Source: Betaproteobacteria bacterium
GTDB taxonomy: Bacteria > Pseudomonadota > Gammaproteobacteria > Burkholderiales > Casimicrobiaceae
Reading direction: 5' to 3'
Assembly (NCBI GenBank): GCA_005888955.1
Contig: VBCS01000190.1
Coordinates: 1-10,969, forward strand
Length of the DNA: 10,969 bases
This document shows positions 1 through 6,709 of the stretch, in pieces. Both the position numbers and the translations under genes were made by a program. How positions within the stretch are numbered: position 1 is the first letter of the stretch; each line of letters begins with the position of its first letter. Below the pieces are notes generated by a model. That model was not told where the DNA came from and made no database searches. It saw only the letters and a list, made by a program, of their open reading frames with translations.

Positions 1-224
1 GCGGCGTGCACGCCGCGCGGGTAGTAGGCGAGATCGATCGGCCACATCCGGGCGAAGAGATCGGCGACCTGATCCGGCGCGTCCGCGAGAAACTCCGGGA
101 TCACTTCGACGCTTTGAATCGAGACGACGATTCCGGCGACGATCGCGAGATACACCGCAAAGCGCGCGATGCGCTGTGCCGGCGTGAACCGCCGCCACGC
201 CCGCTCGTGCGTCGCTTCAGTCAT
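1..224 (-). CDS. phnE: Phosphonate ABC transporter permease, second PhnE copy (partial, N-terminus only)
   Basis: Only the first 74 codons lie in the window; the frame is open to base 1. The start is the ATG at 224-222, which overlaps the end of the preceding permease gene by 8 nt (start and stop share ATGACTGA), typical of translational coupling; no good ribosome site is visible, in line with coupling. The visible protein has a basic amphipathic start (MTEATHERAWRRFTPAQR), a hydrophobic segment at about residues 21-37 that would be the first membrane helix, then a periplasmic-type stretch including ADLFARMWPIDLAYYP. This resembles the N-terminal region of PhnE-family inner-membrane permeases and matches the layout of the first copy (helix, then FFGRMFPPNFARWDLL). 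It would pair with that copy as the other half of the channel. The transport domain and EAA loop are outside the window, so family assignment rests on similarity to the N-terminal layout plus context. Confidence 0.8.
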   Translation of the reverse strand, partial: MTEATHERAWRRFTPAQRIARFAVYLAIVAGIVVSIQSVEVIPEFLADAPDQVADLFARMWPIDLAYYPRGVHA

Positions 225-1080
225 CTTCGAGATGGCGTTCGCCTTGAGCGGCGAGCCGTCCCACGCGCCCGCGGAACAGGTCCGCGAGCGAAAGGCCGTC
301 GATGAAAATGCCGCGCACACCCATCGCGAGCACCTCGCCAGCCATGATCAGGGCGATGATCGAGATCAGGATCGCGCAGACATAGTCGTAGTCGAAGCGC
401 TGGAACGCCGCGAACAGCGTGCCGCCGATGCCACCCGCACCGACGATGCCGACCATCGTCGAATTGCGCAGGTTGGAATCGAGCTGGTAGGTGCAAAAGC
501 CGATGAACCGGGCGAAGACCTGCGGCAGCACGCCGAAGCCGATGACGCTCATGAACGGGGCGCCCGTCGCGCGAACGGCCTCGACCTGCTTGAGCGAAAT
601 CTCCTCGATCGCCTCCGCGAAGAGCTTACCGATGAAACCGATCGAGGCGACGGTCAGCGCCAGAATCCCCGCGAGCGCGCCGAAACCGACCGCCTTGACG
701 AACAGGATAGCCACGATCACCGGATGAAACGAGCGGGCGGCAACGATGACCAGTCGCGCCGGCCAGCTCACCCACGCAGGCATCAGGTTGCGCGCGGCAA
801 CGAAGCCGATCGGTAGCGACAGCGCGATGCCGAGCGCCGAGGCGAGCGCGGCGATCTCGAGGCTTTCCTTCAGGCCCTTGACCAGGAGATCCCAGCGTGC
901 GAAGTTCGGAGGAAACATCCGGCCGAAAAAATGCGCCGCGTTGGAGAGGCCGCTCGCAATCCGTTCCGCCGACACGTCGAGCTGCGCGCAGGCATAGATG
1001 ACGTATGCCGCGAGCGCGAGCCAACCCACGCGCGCCCACGTCCGGGACCGGAATGGGAGGGCGGTTGCGGCCGGGGTCAT
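217..1080 (-). CDS. phnE: Phosphonate ABC transporter permease, first PhnE copy
   Basis: Inner-membrane channel subunit of a phosphonate (or phosphite/phosphate ester) importer, 287 residues, a normal length for PhnE. Hydrophobic segments are visible near residues 17-32, 70-96, 108-152 and 198-256, as in MetI-type permeases. The cytoplasmic EAA loop that docks on the ATPase is clear at about 156-173 (EAIEEISLKQVEAVRATG). The glycine-rich GIVGAGGIGG at 211-220 is a usual PhnE motif. I chose the ATG at 1080, 13 nt after the phnC stop, because the reading frame upstream of it only runs back into phnC and adds a polar, non-homologous extension; a GTG one codon upstream is an alternative. A purine-rich GGAGGAGAGG lies about 25 nt upstream inside phnC, so translation is probably coupled. 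The 3' end overlaps the second permease gene. Confidence 0.92.
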   Translation of the reverse strand: MTPAATALPFRSRTWARVGWLALAAYVIYACAQLDVSAERIASGLSNAAHFFGRMFPPNFARWDLLVKGLKESLEIAALASALGIALSLPIGFVAARNLMPAWVSWPARLVIVAARSFHPVIVAILFVKAVGFGALAGILALTVASIGFIGKLFAEAIEEISLKQVEAVRATGAPFMSVIGFGVLPQVFARFIGFCTYQLDSNLRNSTMVGIVGAGGIGGTLFAAFQRFDYDYVCAILISIIALIMAGEVLAMGVRGIFIDGLSLADLFRGRVGRLAAQGERHLEDD

Positions 1081-1093
1081 CACTGCGGGCGCA

Positions 1094-1843
1094 TCATTGG
1101 AGCCAGTCCTCTCCTCCGTAGATCGTCTTGAGCGTAGCGTCCGACAGATTTCCGGACGGGCCATCGAAAACCACGCTGCCGGCCGACATGCCGATGATGC
1201 GATCGGCAAAGCGTTTCGCGAGCTCGACGTCGTGCATATTGATGACGACCGGAATGTCTCGATCGCGGGCGATGTCGGCGAGCAATTGCATGATTTCGAC
1301 CGAGGTCTTCGGGTCGAGCGAGGAGGTTGGCTCGTCGGCGAGCAGCACCGCGGGTTGCTGCATCACCGCGCGCGCGATGCCGACGCGCTGGCGCTGGCCA
1401 CCGGAAAGCGAGTCGGCGCGGCTCCCCGCGAAGCCCGAGAGGCCGACGATGCCAAGCAGCTCGAAGGCACGCGCAATGTCCTCCGGCGGAAACTTGCGCC
1501 GCCACGCTCGCCACGGCGACACGTAACCCAGACGGCCCGACAGGACGTTTTCCATCACCGACAGGCGCTCGACCAGGTTGTACTCCTGGAACACCATGCC
1601 GATGCGCCGTCGCACCCGGCGCAACGCCCTGCGCGAGAGCCCGACCAGATCCTCGCCTTCGAATTCGATTTCCCCTGCGCTGGGCTCGACCAGACGGTTG
1701 ATGCAGCGGATCAACGTGCTCTTGCCGGTCCCCGAGGGGCCGATGATCGCCGTGATGCCGCGCGCGGCGATGTCGAGGTTGATGTCGTTTAAGACCGGCT
1801 TGCCCGGGACGTACGATTTGGCGAGGTGCCTTATAGAGAGCAT
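1094..1843 (-). CDS. phnC: Phosphonate ABC transporter ATP-binding protein PhnC
   Basis: Cytoplasmic ATPase that powers phosphonate uptake, 249 residues, usual PhnC length. All nucleotide-binding motifs are intact: Walker [10 protein letters not shown] at 35-43, Q-loop glutamine at 86 ([12 protein letters not shown]), signature LSGGQRQR at 146-153, Walker B VLLADE at 166-171 with D-loop SSLD, and the switch histidine at 204 (NMHDVE). The sequence [23 protein letters not shown] is characteristic of PhnC rather than of amino-acid importers. The ATG at 1843 is followed at once by the conserved N-terminal strand [11 protein letters not shown], but no clear Shine-Dalgarno precedes it (ACCTTCC), so expression may be lower than that of phnD or depend on readthrough. 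It lies 108 nt after phnD, separated by two inverted repeats, and 13 nt before the first permease gene. Confidence 0.95.
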   Translation of the reverse strand: MLSIRHLAKSYVPGKPVLNDINLDIAARGITAIIGPSGTGKSTLIRCINRLVEPSAGEIEFEGEDLVGLSRRALRRVRRRIGMVFQEYNLVERLSVMENVLSGRLGYVSPWRAWRRKFPPEDIARAFELLGIVGLSGFAGSRADSLSGGQRQRVGIARAVMQQPAVLLADEPTSSLDPKTSVEIMQLLADIARDRDIPVVINMHDVELAKRFADRIIGMSAGSVVFDGPSGNLSDATLKTIYGGEDWLQ

Positions 1844-1872
1844 GGAAGGTGCGCGCTCGTTCCAATCTGGTC

Positions 1873-1900
1873 GTCATTCCCGCTTACGCGGGGATGACGC
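1873..1900. repeat. REP-like hairpin in the phnD-phnC gap
   Basis: A 12-bp stem (CGTCATTCCCGC with GCGGGGATGACG, one T-G pair) closed by a 4-nt loop, TTAC. The CGTCATTCCCGC...GCGGG.ATGACG type is a widespread intergenic palindrome in proteobacteria. No T-run follows it on either strand, so it does not look like an intrinsic terminator. It lies just upstream of phnC in the transcript. Confidence 0.75.
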
Positions 1901-1951
1901 GGCTGTATCCGATCGCCACGACGGTGCGCGTCTTGCTCTCGGACAGCCGCG
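1899..1951. repeat. Long-loop inverted repeat immediately after the phnD stop codon
   Basis: CGCGGCTGT (1899-1907) and ACAGCCGCG (1943-1951) are perfect 9-base complements, with CC and GG next to them inside the loop that can add two more pairs around a 2-nt bulge. The right arm ends one base before the phnD stop triplet. The left arm shares its last two bases with the REP-like hairpin at 1873-1900, so the two structures are almost back to back. Confidence 0.55.
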
Positions 1952-2962
1952 TCACTTCTTCTTGGCCGCTTCAGCCGCCTCCCTCGCCGTTTCCTTTTCG
2001 TACGAGGCCTTGTCAAAGCTTCCGCCCGAGCCCTTCGCGACGTCACGGACAACCGCCCAGGCGGTCTTGTAGTTGATCGGGAAGAAACGGTCGGCACCGT
2101 CGAAAGCCTTCTGCATCTCCGGCGGGAAGCGGTAGTCGTAGAAGCAACCGAGCATCTTGTCGACGAGCTTGGGATCGAGGTCGTGCGCGTAGGCGAATGA
2201 AGAGGTTGGGAATTTCAGGCTGCGGTAGATGATCCGGAAATCAGATTCCTTCACCTGCCCGCGCTCGGCCATGCGATGAAACACGTCGGAGGCGACCGCG
2301 CCGGCGTCGTAATCGCCGGAATTCACCCCCATCACCGACTGATCATGCTTGCCGGAGAAGATGATCTTGTAATCCTTGTCGGGCGTCAGGCCTTCGCCCG
2401 GGAAGAGCGCCATCGGCGCCAGGTGCCCGGAGTTCGACGACGGCGAAGTGTGCGCGACTTTCTTGCCCTTGAGATCGGAGAGCTTCTGGTATGGCGAGCT
2501 CGCCTTCACGATGACGATCAGGTTGTAACCCTGAAACTCTTTTGCGGTTCCCTTCACCGCGAACGGAACTGCGCCGGCCAGATTGACGGCGAACGCCGTG
2601 GGACCGGTCGAAAAGCCTGCGACATGCAGTCGGCCCGAGCGCATCGCCTCGATCTCCGCTGCGTTCGATTGAACCTGGTAGAACACGACCTTCTTGTCCA
2701 CGCATTTCGCGAGGTAAGTCGTGAACGGCTTGAAGATGTTCTCGTAGACGGCGGGATCCTCGACGGGCGTATAGGTAAAGACGATCGTCGAGGGGTTCTT
2801 CCATTTCTTCGGATCGGTCGGCGAGTCGGCGACCATGTCGTTGTTGTCGTCGCAGTACATCGCGTCAAGCTCGCCGCGGTGCTTGCAGGCATCGGCGGCG
2901 TATGCGCCGAACGGCAGCAGAAGCACGGCAAGGCCGACGGCCAGGGCGATACGCGCTTGCAT
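1952..2962 (-). CDS. phnD: Phosphonate ABC transporter periplasmic binding protein PhnD
   Basis: Periplasmic receptor that captures phosphonate-type ligands for the PhnC/PhnE transporter; 336 residues. A signal peptide is clear: MQARIALAVGLAVLLLPFGAYA, with cleavage likely after AYA. The mature part has the PhnD-family features FTYTPVEDPAVYENIFKPF, VQSNAAEIEAMRSGRLHVAGF (about 97-117), the serine-rich ligand loop HTSPSSNSGHLAP at 171-183 and SGKHDQSVMGVNSGDYDAGAVASD at 203-226. The N-terminus of the mature protein has C26, C37 and an acidic loop DDNNDMVAD at 38-46. The ATG at 2962 was chosen because AGGAGG lies 7 nt upstream and the signal peptide begins there; the open frame runs 18 codons further but adds a non-signal leader. 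The C-terminus is a lysine/alanine-rich tail (AREAAEAAKKK). The ligand could be phosphonate, phosphite or phosphate ester; sequence reading does not decide this. Confidence 0.93.
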   Translation of the reverse strand: MQARIALAVGLAVLLLPFGAYAADACKHRGELDAMYCDDNNDMVADSPTDPKKWKNPSTIVFTYTPVEDPAVYENIFKPFTTYLAKCVDKKVVFYQVQSNAAEIEAMRSGRLHVAGFSTGPTAFAVNLAGAVPFAVKGTAKEFQGYNLIVIVKASSPYQKLSDLKGKKVAHTSPSSNSGHLAPMALFPGEGLTPDKDYKIIFSGKHDQSVMGVNSGDYDAGAVASDVFHRMAERGQVKESDFRIIYRSLKFPTSSFAYAHDLDPKLVDKMLGCFYDYRFPPEMQKAFDGADRFFPINYKTAWAVVRDVAKGSGGSFDKASYEKETAREAAEAAKKK

Positions 2963-2969
2963 GGAGGTT

Positions 2970-2975
2970 CCTCCT
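2970..2975 (-). promoter_or_regulatory. Strong ribosome binding site of phnD
   Basis: AGGAGG on the minus strand, 7 nt before the ATG at 2962. It fixes the phnD start and contrasts with the poor site in front of phnC, in keeping with a binding protein made in excess over its ATPase. Confidence 0.8.
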
Positions 2976-3073
2976 CGAGACAGGCCGCGCGTAGGCACGC
3001 GGGCTTCGGGCGACATTTTCGCATAGATTACGGGACCCTAGCCTGGGAGGCAGCGACCCGCACGGGACAAAAG

Positions 3074-3082
3074 TGCGATAAT
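3074..3082 (+). promoter_or_regulatory. Candidate extended -10 promoter element for glmU
   Basis: TGCGATAAT reads as an extended -10 (TG-N followed by GATAAT, five of six matches to TATAAT). No convincing -35 is seen 16-18 nt upstream (around CGACCC), which an extended -10 can tolerate. Transcription from it would begin near 3089, only about 4 nt before the glmU ATG at 3093. Confidence 0.4.
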
Positions 3083-3092
3083 TTGCTCCCCG

Positions 3093-4457
3093 ATGAAACT
3101 GCCGCTGCAAATCGCGATTCTCGCCGCGGGGAAGGGCAAGCGGATGCATTCCGCGCTGCCCAAGGTATTGCATCCGCTCGGCGGGAAGCCTTTGCTCGCG
3201 CACGTGCTCGCGACCGCGCGGGCCATGACTCCGCGCATGATCTGCATCGTCGAGGGCGCCGGCGACGCCGTGCGCAAGCGCTTTCCCGATCCCGATCTCA
3301 ACTGGGCGCGGCAGGATCCGCCGCGCGGCACCGGCGACGCGCTGCGCTGCGCGCTTGCCGCGCTCCCGCCCGATGGCGTGACGCTGGTGATGTTCGGGGC
3401 CGATCCGCTGGCGCGCGAAGCGACATTGCGTGAAGTCGTCGAGCACGCGGAGCGGGGAGCCTTGTCGCTGCTCACGATCGACCTCGACGATCCTTCGGGA
3501 TACGGCCGCATCGTCCGCTCCGCCGACGGGAGCGTCGCCGCCATCGTCGAGCACAAGGACGCGACTCTAGAGCAGCAGGCGATACGCGAAATCAACACCG
3601 GGGTCATGGCGGCGCCGACCACGGCCTTCGCGCATTGGCTGGCGGCGATCGACAATCGCAATTCTAGCGGCGAATATTTCCTGACCGACGTAATTGCGCT
3701 CGCGGTGCGCGACGGCGTGGCGGTGGCGACGACGAACGCGGCGAGTGTCACCGAAGCACTGGGTGTCAACAGCCAGCGCGATCTCGCCGAGCTGGAGCGG
3801 CGCTACCAGCGCATGCAGGCGGAGGCGCTGCTCGACGCCGGAGTGACGCTCGCCGACCCGGCGCGCATCGACGTGCGCGGCACGCTTGCCTGCGGCCGCG
3901 ACGTAACGATCGACGTCGGCTGCATTTTCGAGGGCGGGGTGACGCTCGGCGACAATGTCGCGGTCGGCTCGCATTGTGTACTACGGAGTGTGAAGGTCGG
4001 AAACGGCACCGCGATCGCTCCGTTTTCGCACATCGAGGACGCGTCGATTGGTGCACAATGTCGCATCGGGCCGTATGCGCGCATTCGTCCGGCAACGGTG
4101 CTCGCCGACGATGTTCACATCGGCAACTTCGTCGAGGTCAAGGCGAGTGCCATCGGAGTGCGCAGCAAGGTCAATCATCTGACCTACGTCGGCGACTCGA
4201 CCGTCGGGCGCGACGTCAATATTGGCGCCGGCACGATCACCTGCAACTACGACGGGGCAAACAAGCATCGCACCATCATCGAGGACGACGTGCACATCGG
4301 TTCCGACACGCAGCTTGTCGCTCCGGTGACCATCGGGCGCGGCGCAACTATCGGCGCAGGCACGACGGTCTGGAAGGATGTCCCGCCGGACGCGTTGGCG
4401 ATGAACGAAAAGACCCAGGTCGCGCGAAGCGGCTGGAAACGACCGAAGAAAGGCTAG
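3093..4457 (+). CDS. glmU: Bifunctional GlmU: N-acetylglucosamine-1-phosphate uridyltransferase / glucosamine-1-phosphate acetyltransferase
   Basis: Cytoplasmic enzyme that acetylates glucosamine-1-phosphate and then joins it to UTP, giving UDP-GlcNAc for peptidoglycan and LPS; 454 residues, close to E. coli GlmU (456). The uridyltransferase domain occupies about 1-225: nucleotide loop LAAGKGKRM at 10-18, PKVLH at 23-27, Q74 and GTG at 79-81, EHKDA at 153-157, NTG at 168-170, and N226 matching the Mg2+ ligand N227. The acetyltransferase half is a left-handed beta-helix of hexapeptide repeats (about 250-430), with the catalytic histidine H362 in NHLTYVGD and the conserved [16 protein letters not shown] at 376-391. 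Oddity: the metal-binding motif GDVPL reads GADPL at 102-106, so the aspartate is displaced by one residue. The ATG at 3093 is forced by the nucleotide loop lying right behind it. No Shine-Dalgarno is visible. The stop is 2 nt before glmS. Confidence 0.96.
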   Translation: MKLPLQIAILAAGKGKRMHSALPKVLHPLGGKPLLAHVLATARAMTPRMICIVEGAGDAVRKRFPDPDLNWARQDPPRGTGDALRCALAALPPDGVTLVMFGADPLAREATLREVVEHAERGALSLLTIDLDDPSGYGRIVRSADGSVAAIVEHKDATLEQQAIREINTGVMAAPTTAFAHWLAAIDNRNSSGEYFLTDVIALAVRDGVAVATTNAASVTEALGVNSQRDLAELERRYQRMQAEALLDAGVTLADPARIDVRGTLACGRDVTIDVGCIFEGGVTLGDNVAVGSHCVLRSVKVGNGTAIAPFSHIEDASIGAQCRIGPYARIRPATVLADDVHIGNFVEVKASAIGVRSKVNHLTYVGDSTVGRDVNIGAGTITCNYDGANKHRTIIEDDVHIGSDTQLVAPVTIGRGATIGAGTTVWKDVPPDALAMNEKTQVARSGWKRPKKG

Positions 4458-4459
4458 AG

Positions 4460-6274
4460 ATGTGCGGCATCGTCGGCGCCGTCGCGCGCGAAAACGTCGT
4501 ACCGACCCTGATCGACGGCATCCGCCGGCTCGAGTATCGCGGCTACGACTCTGCGGGCCTCGCCGTGATCAACGGCAGCCTGCAGCGGCTGGTCAGCACG
4601 GCTCGCGTCGCCGATCTCGCGGCGCAGGCGGACGCGACGCGCACTATGGGCACGACCGGTATCTCGCACACGCGCTGGGCAACGCATGGCGCGCCCACGT
4701 CGGCCAACGCGCATCCGCACATCAGCCATGACGAGATCGCGGTCGTCCATAACGGAATCATCGAGAATTTCGAGCCTTTGCGCGAGCGGCTCGAACAGCG
4801 GGGCTATCGCTTCGTCACGCAGACCGATACCGAAGTCATCGCGCACCTGATCCATGCCAATTACCGCGGCGACCTGCTCGAGGCGGTGAAGAAGGCGGTC
4901 GCGGAATTCCGGGGCGCCTACGCGATCGCGGCGATTACCACGCGCGAGCCCGACCGTATGGTGGGCGCGCGCGCCGGCAGCCCTTTGCTGGTCGGCGTGG
5001 CGGAGCACGACCATTATCTCGCGTCGGACGCGAGCGCGTTGAGCTCCGTGACGAAGCGTGTCGTGTATCTGGAGGAGGGCGACATCGCCGACGTCACACG
5101 CGAGGCGTACACGGTCTACGACGCGAGCGGCGCGCGCGTATCGCGGCCGGTCGTTACCGTGAAGACTTCGGGCGACGCGGTCGAGCTCGGTCCGTATCGC
5201 CACTTCATGCAGAAGGAGATCTTCGAGCAGCCGCGGGCGATCGCAGACACGCTCGAGAGCGTGGGCGGCATCGGGCCGGCGCTATTCGGCGAAAGTGCCG
5301 CGGAAGCACTGGCCAACGTCGACGCCGTGCACGTGCTCGCCTGCGGCACGAGCTATTACTCGGGGATGGTCGCGAGGCTTTGGCTCGAAGCGGTTGCCGG
5401 GTTGCCGGCGCAGGCAGAGATCGCAAGCGAGTACCGCTACCGTGAGAGCGTGCCGGATCCCGACGCGCTGGTCGTCGTCGTTTCGCAATCGGGCGAGACG
5501 GCGGATACGCTCGCCGCGCTCAAGCACGCGAAGACGCTCGGGCATCGCCACACGCTCGCGATCTGCAACGTCGCGACCAGCTCGATGGTCCGGCAAACCG
5601 AGCTTACGTTCCTGACCCGCGCGGGCGTCGAGATTGGCGTCGCATCGACCAAGGCGTTCACGACCCAGCTTGTGGCGCTGTTTCTGCTTACGCTCACGCT
5701 GGCGAAGCTGCGCGGCCGATTGAGCGCGGACGTGGAAGAACGCTGGCTCGCGGGTTTGCGGCACCTGCCGGCGGCGATTCAGGCGGTACTGGCGCTGGAG
5801 CCGGCGATCATCGCGTGGGCCGAGCAGTTCACCAAGAAACAGGACGCGCTCTTTCTCGGCCGCGGTTTGCATTACCCGATCGCGCTCGAAGGCGCGCTCA
5901 AGCTCAAGGAAATCTCTTACATCCACGGCGAGGCCTATCCCGCGGGTGAGCTCAAGCACGGGCCGCTGGCGCTCGTCGACGCGAACATGCCGGTGGTGGC
6001 GATCGCGCCGAACGATGCGCTGCTCGAGAAGCTGAAGTCCAATCTGCAGGAGGTGCGCGCGCGCGGCGGCGAGCTCTACGTGGTCGCCGATGCCGATAGC
6101 CACATCCAGTCGAGTGAGAGCATCCATGTGCTGCGGCTGCCCGAGCACGCCGGGCTGCTCTCGCCAATCGTGCACACGATTCCGCTGCAATTGCTCGCGT
6201 ATCACACCGCGGTGATGCGCGGAACCGACGTGGACAAACCGCGGAATCTGGCGAAGTCGGTGACGGTTGAATAG
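4460..6274 (+). CDS. glmS: Glutamine-fructose-6-phosphate aminotransferase (isomerizing) GlmS
   Basis: Converts fructose-6-phosphate plus glutamine to glucosamine-6-phosphate, the first committed step to UDP-GlcNAc; 604 residues, near the usual 609. The N-terminal class II glutaminase domain begins [10 protein letters not shown], where C2 becomes the nucleophile after Met removal, and has [36 protein letters not shown] and TDTEVIAH. Two SIS sugar-isomerase domains follow, with [13 protein letters not shown] and [13 protein letters not shown] in the first, and [20 protein letters not shown] and [11 protein letters not shown] in the second. The C-terminal tail [11 protein letters not shown] is the family's conserved end and caps the active site. 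The ATG at 4460 is forced because C2 must follow Met; the open frame extends upstream into glmU only by chance. The glmU stop is 2 nt upstream, and AAAGG inside the glmU end serves as ribosome site, so the two are co-translated. No glmS ribozyme is present. Confidence 0.97.
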   Translation: MCGIVGAVARENVVPTLIDGIRRLEYRGYDSAGLAVINGSLQRLVSTARVADLAAQADATRTMGTTGISHTRWATHGAPTSANAHPHISHDEIAVVHNGIIENFEPLRERLEQRGYRFVTQTDTEVIAHLIHANYRGDLLEAVKKAVAEFRGAYAIAAITTREPDRMVGARAGSPLLVGVAEHDHYLASDASALSSVTKRVVYLEEGDIADVTREAYTVYDASGARVSRPVVTVKTSGDAVELGPYRHFMQKEIFEQPRAIADTLESVGGIGPALFGESAAEALANVDAVHVLACGTSYYSGMVARLWLEAVAGLPAQAEIASEYRYRESVPDPDALVVVVSQSGETADTLAALKHAKTLGHRHTLAICNVATSSMVRQTELTFLTRAGVEIGVASTKAFTTQLVALFLLTLTLAKLRGRLSADVEERWLAGLRHLPAAIQAVLALEPAIIAWAEQFTKKQDALFLGRGLHYPIALEGALKLKEISYIHGEAYPAGELKHGPLALVDANMPVVAIAPNDALLEKLKSNLQEVRARGGELYVVADADSHIQSSESIHVLRLPEHAGLLSPIVHTIPLQLLAYHTAVMRGTDVDKPRNLAKSVTVE

Positions 6275-6287
6275 CAGGATGATGGCG

Positions 6288-6656
6288 ATGGCGGTGAAGC
6301 CAACGCCGCGAGTTCAGTTCCGCCTGCGTATTACGAGTGGCGACGACATCGCGGTGGGTCCCGGCAAGGTCGACCTGCTCGAAGCGATCGCCTCGACGGG
6401 ATCGATCACGGCCGCGGCGCGGCAGCTGGGCATGTCCTATCGGCGCGCCTGGCTGCTCGTCGACACGATGAACCGATGCTTCGAGGAACCGGTCGTTGCC
6501 GCGGAAGCCGGAGGCAAACGCGGCGGCGGGACGCGGCTCACTGCGACCGGCCGGCGGGCGATTGCCCACTACCGGCGCATCGAACAGCTCGCCGTCAAGG
6601 CATCCGCGGGAGAGCTCCGAAGCCTGGTGAAATTGATGCGACGCTCCGGTTTGTAG
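6288..6656 (+). CDS. modE: Stand-alone ModE-type winged-helix DNA-binding domain (molybdenum regulator, no ligand domain)
   Basis: 122-residue protein made only of the ModE N-terminal DNA-binding domain. The hallmark stretch is at about 22-63: AVGPGKVDLLEAIASTGSI, then AAARQLGMSYRRAWLLVDTMN, the helix-turn-helix with the recognition helix around SYRRAW. A glycine-rich wing follows (AGGKRGGGTRLTATG at about 74-88). E. coli ModE (262 residues) carries two C-terminal molybdate-binding TOBE/Mop domains; these are absent here and the frame stops cleanly, so molybdate sensing must come from elsewhere or the protein is constitutive. Start choice: AGGA at 6276-6279 is 8 nt before the ATG at 6288; in-frame ATGs at 6279 and 6282 and a TTG at 6267 overlapping glmS are alternatives. 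It follows glmS by 13 nt, so it probably shares the glmUS transcript. The TAG stop is the first part of an inverted-repeat element. The likely target is the modA operator near 9300. Confidence 0.85.
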   Translation: MAVKPTPRVQFRLRITSGDDIAVGPGKVDLLEAIASTGSITAAARQLGMSYRRAWLLVDTMNRCFEEPVVAAEAGGKRGGGTRLTATGRRAIAHYRRIEQLAVKASAGELRSLVKLMRRSGL

Positions 6657-6709
6657 CCCGGGTTGAGCGCAGCGAAGCCCGGGGATTCGCACAGCTTATC
6701 CCGGGCTAC
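6653..6709. repeat. Inverted-repeat element between convergent modE and modC, carrying both stop codons
   Basis: The ends are a perfect 10-bp inverted repeat, GTAGCCCGGG at 6653-6662 and CCCGGGCTAC at 6700-6709. The interior includes TTGAGCGCAGCGAAGCCCGGGG, the core of a proteobacterial interspersed palindrome. The internal CCCGGGG at 6678-6684 offers alternative pairing with either arm. The TAG at 6654-6656 ends modE, and the TAG read on the minus strand at 6708-6706 ends modC. There is no T-run on either side, so any terminator activity would be through stem formation alone. Confidence 0.75.

Noticed and set aside
1081..1209. N-terminal extension of phnE1 into phnC
   Set aside because: The extra residues are polar and overlap the well-conserved end of PhnC; the ATG at 1080 gives the normal family length.
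2963..2974. GGAGG/CCTCC inverted repeat around the phnD ribosome site, as a translation-blocking hairpin
   Set aside because: Only two bases separate the arms, too few to close a loop, so it cannot fold on itself as written.
2963..3092. Pho box in the phnD-glmU divergent region
   Set aside because: I looked for paired CTGTCAT-like repeats 11 nt apart. A single CTGTC near 2980 has no partner.
2276..3433. Plus-strand open frame of 385 codons opposite phnD and running into glmU
   Set aside because: Arginine/histidine-rich composition typical of GC-rich shadows, no recognisable domain, and it is overlain by phnD and glmU, which are both clear.
3974..4459. Upstream extension of the glmS reading frame through the 3' part of glmU
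   Set aside because: Catalytic C2 must follow the initiator Met at 4460, and the extension is an arginine-rich shadow of glmU in another frame.
4440..4470. glmS riboswitch/ribozyme
   Set aside because: Only 2 nt separate glmU and glmS, with no room for the ribozyme, which is a Gram-positive feature.
5282..6205. Minus-strand open frame of 307 codons antisense to glmS
   Set aside because: No ribosome site or family motif; explained by codon bias of glmS on the other strand.
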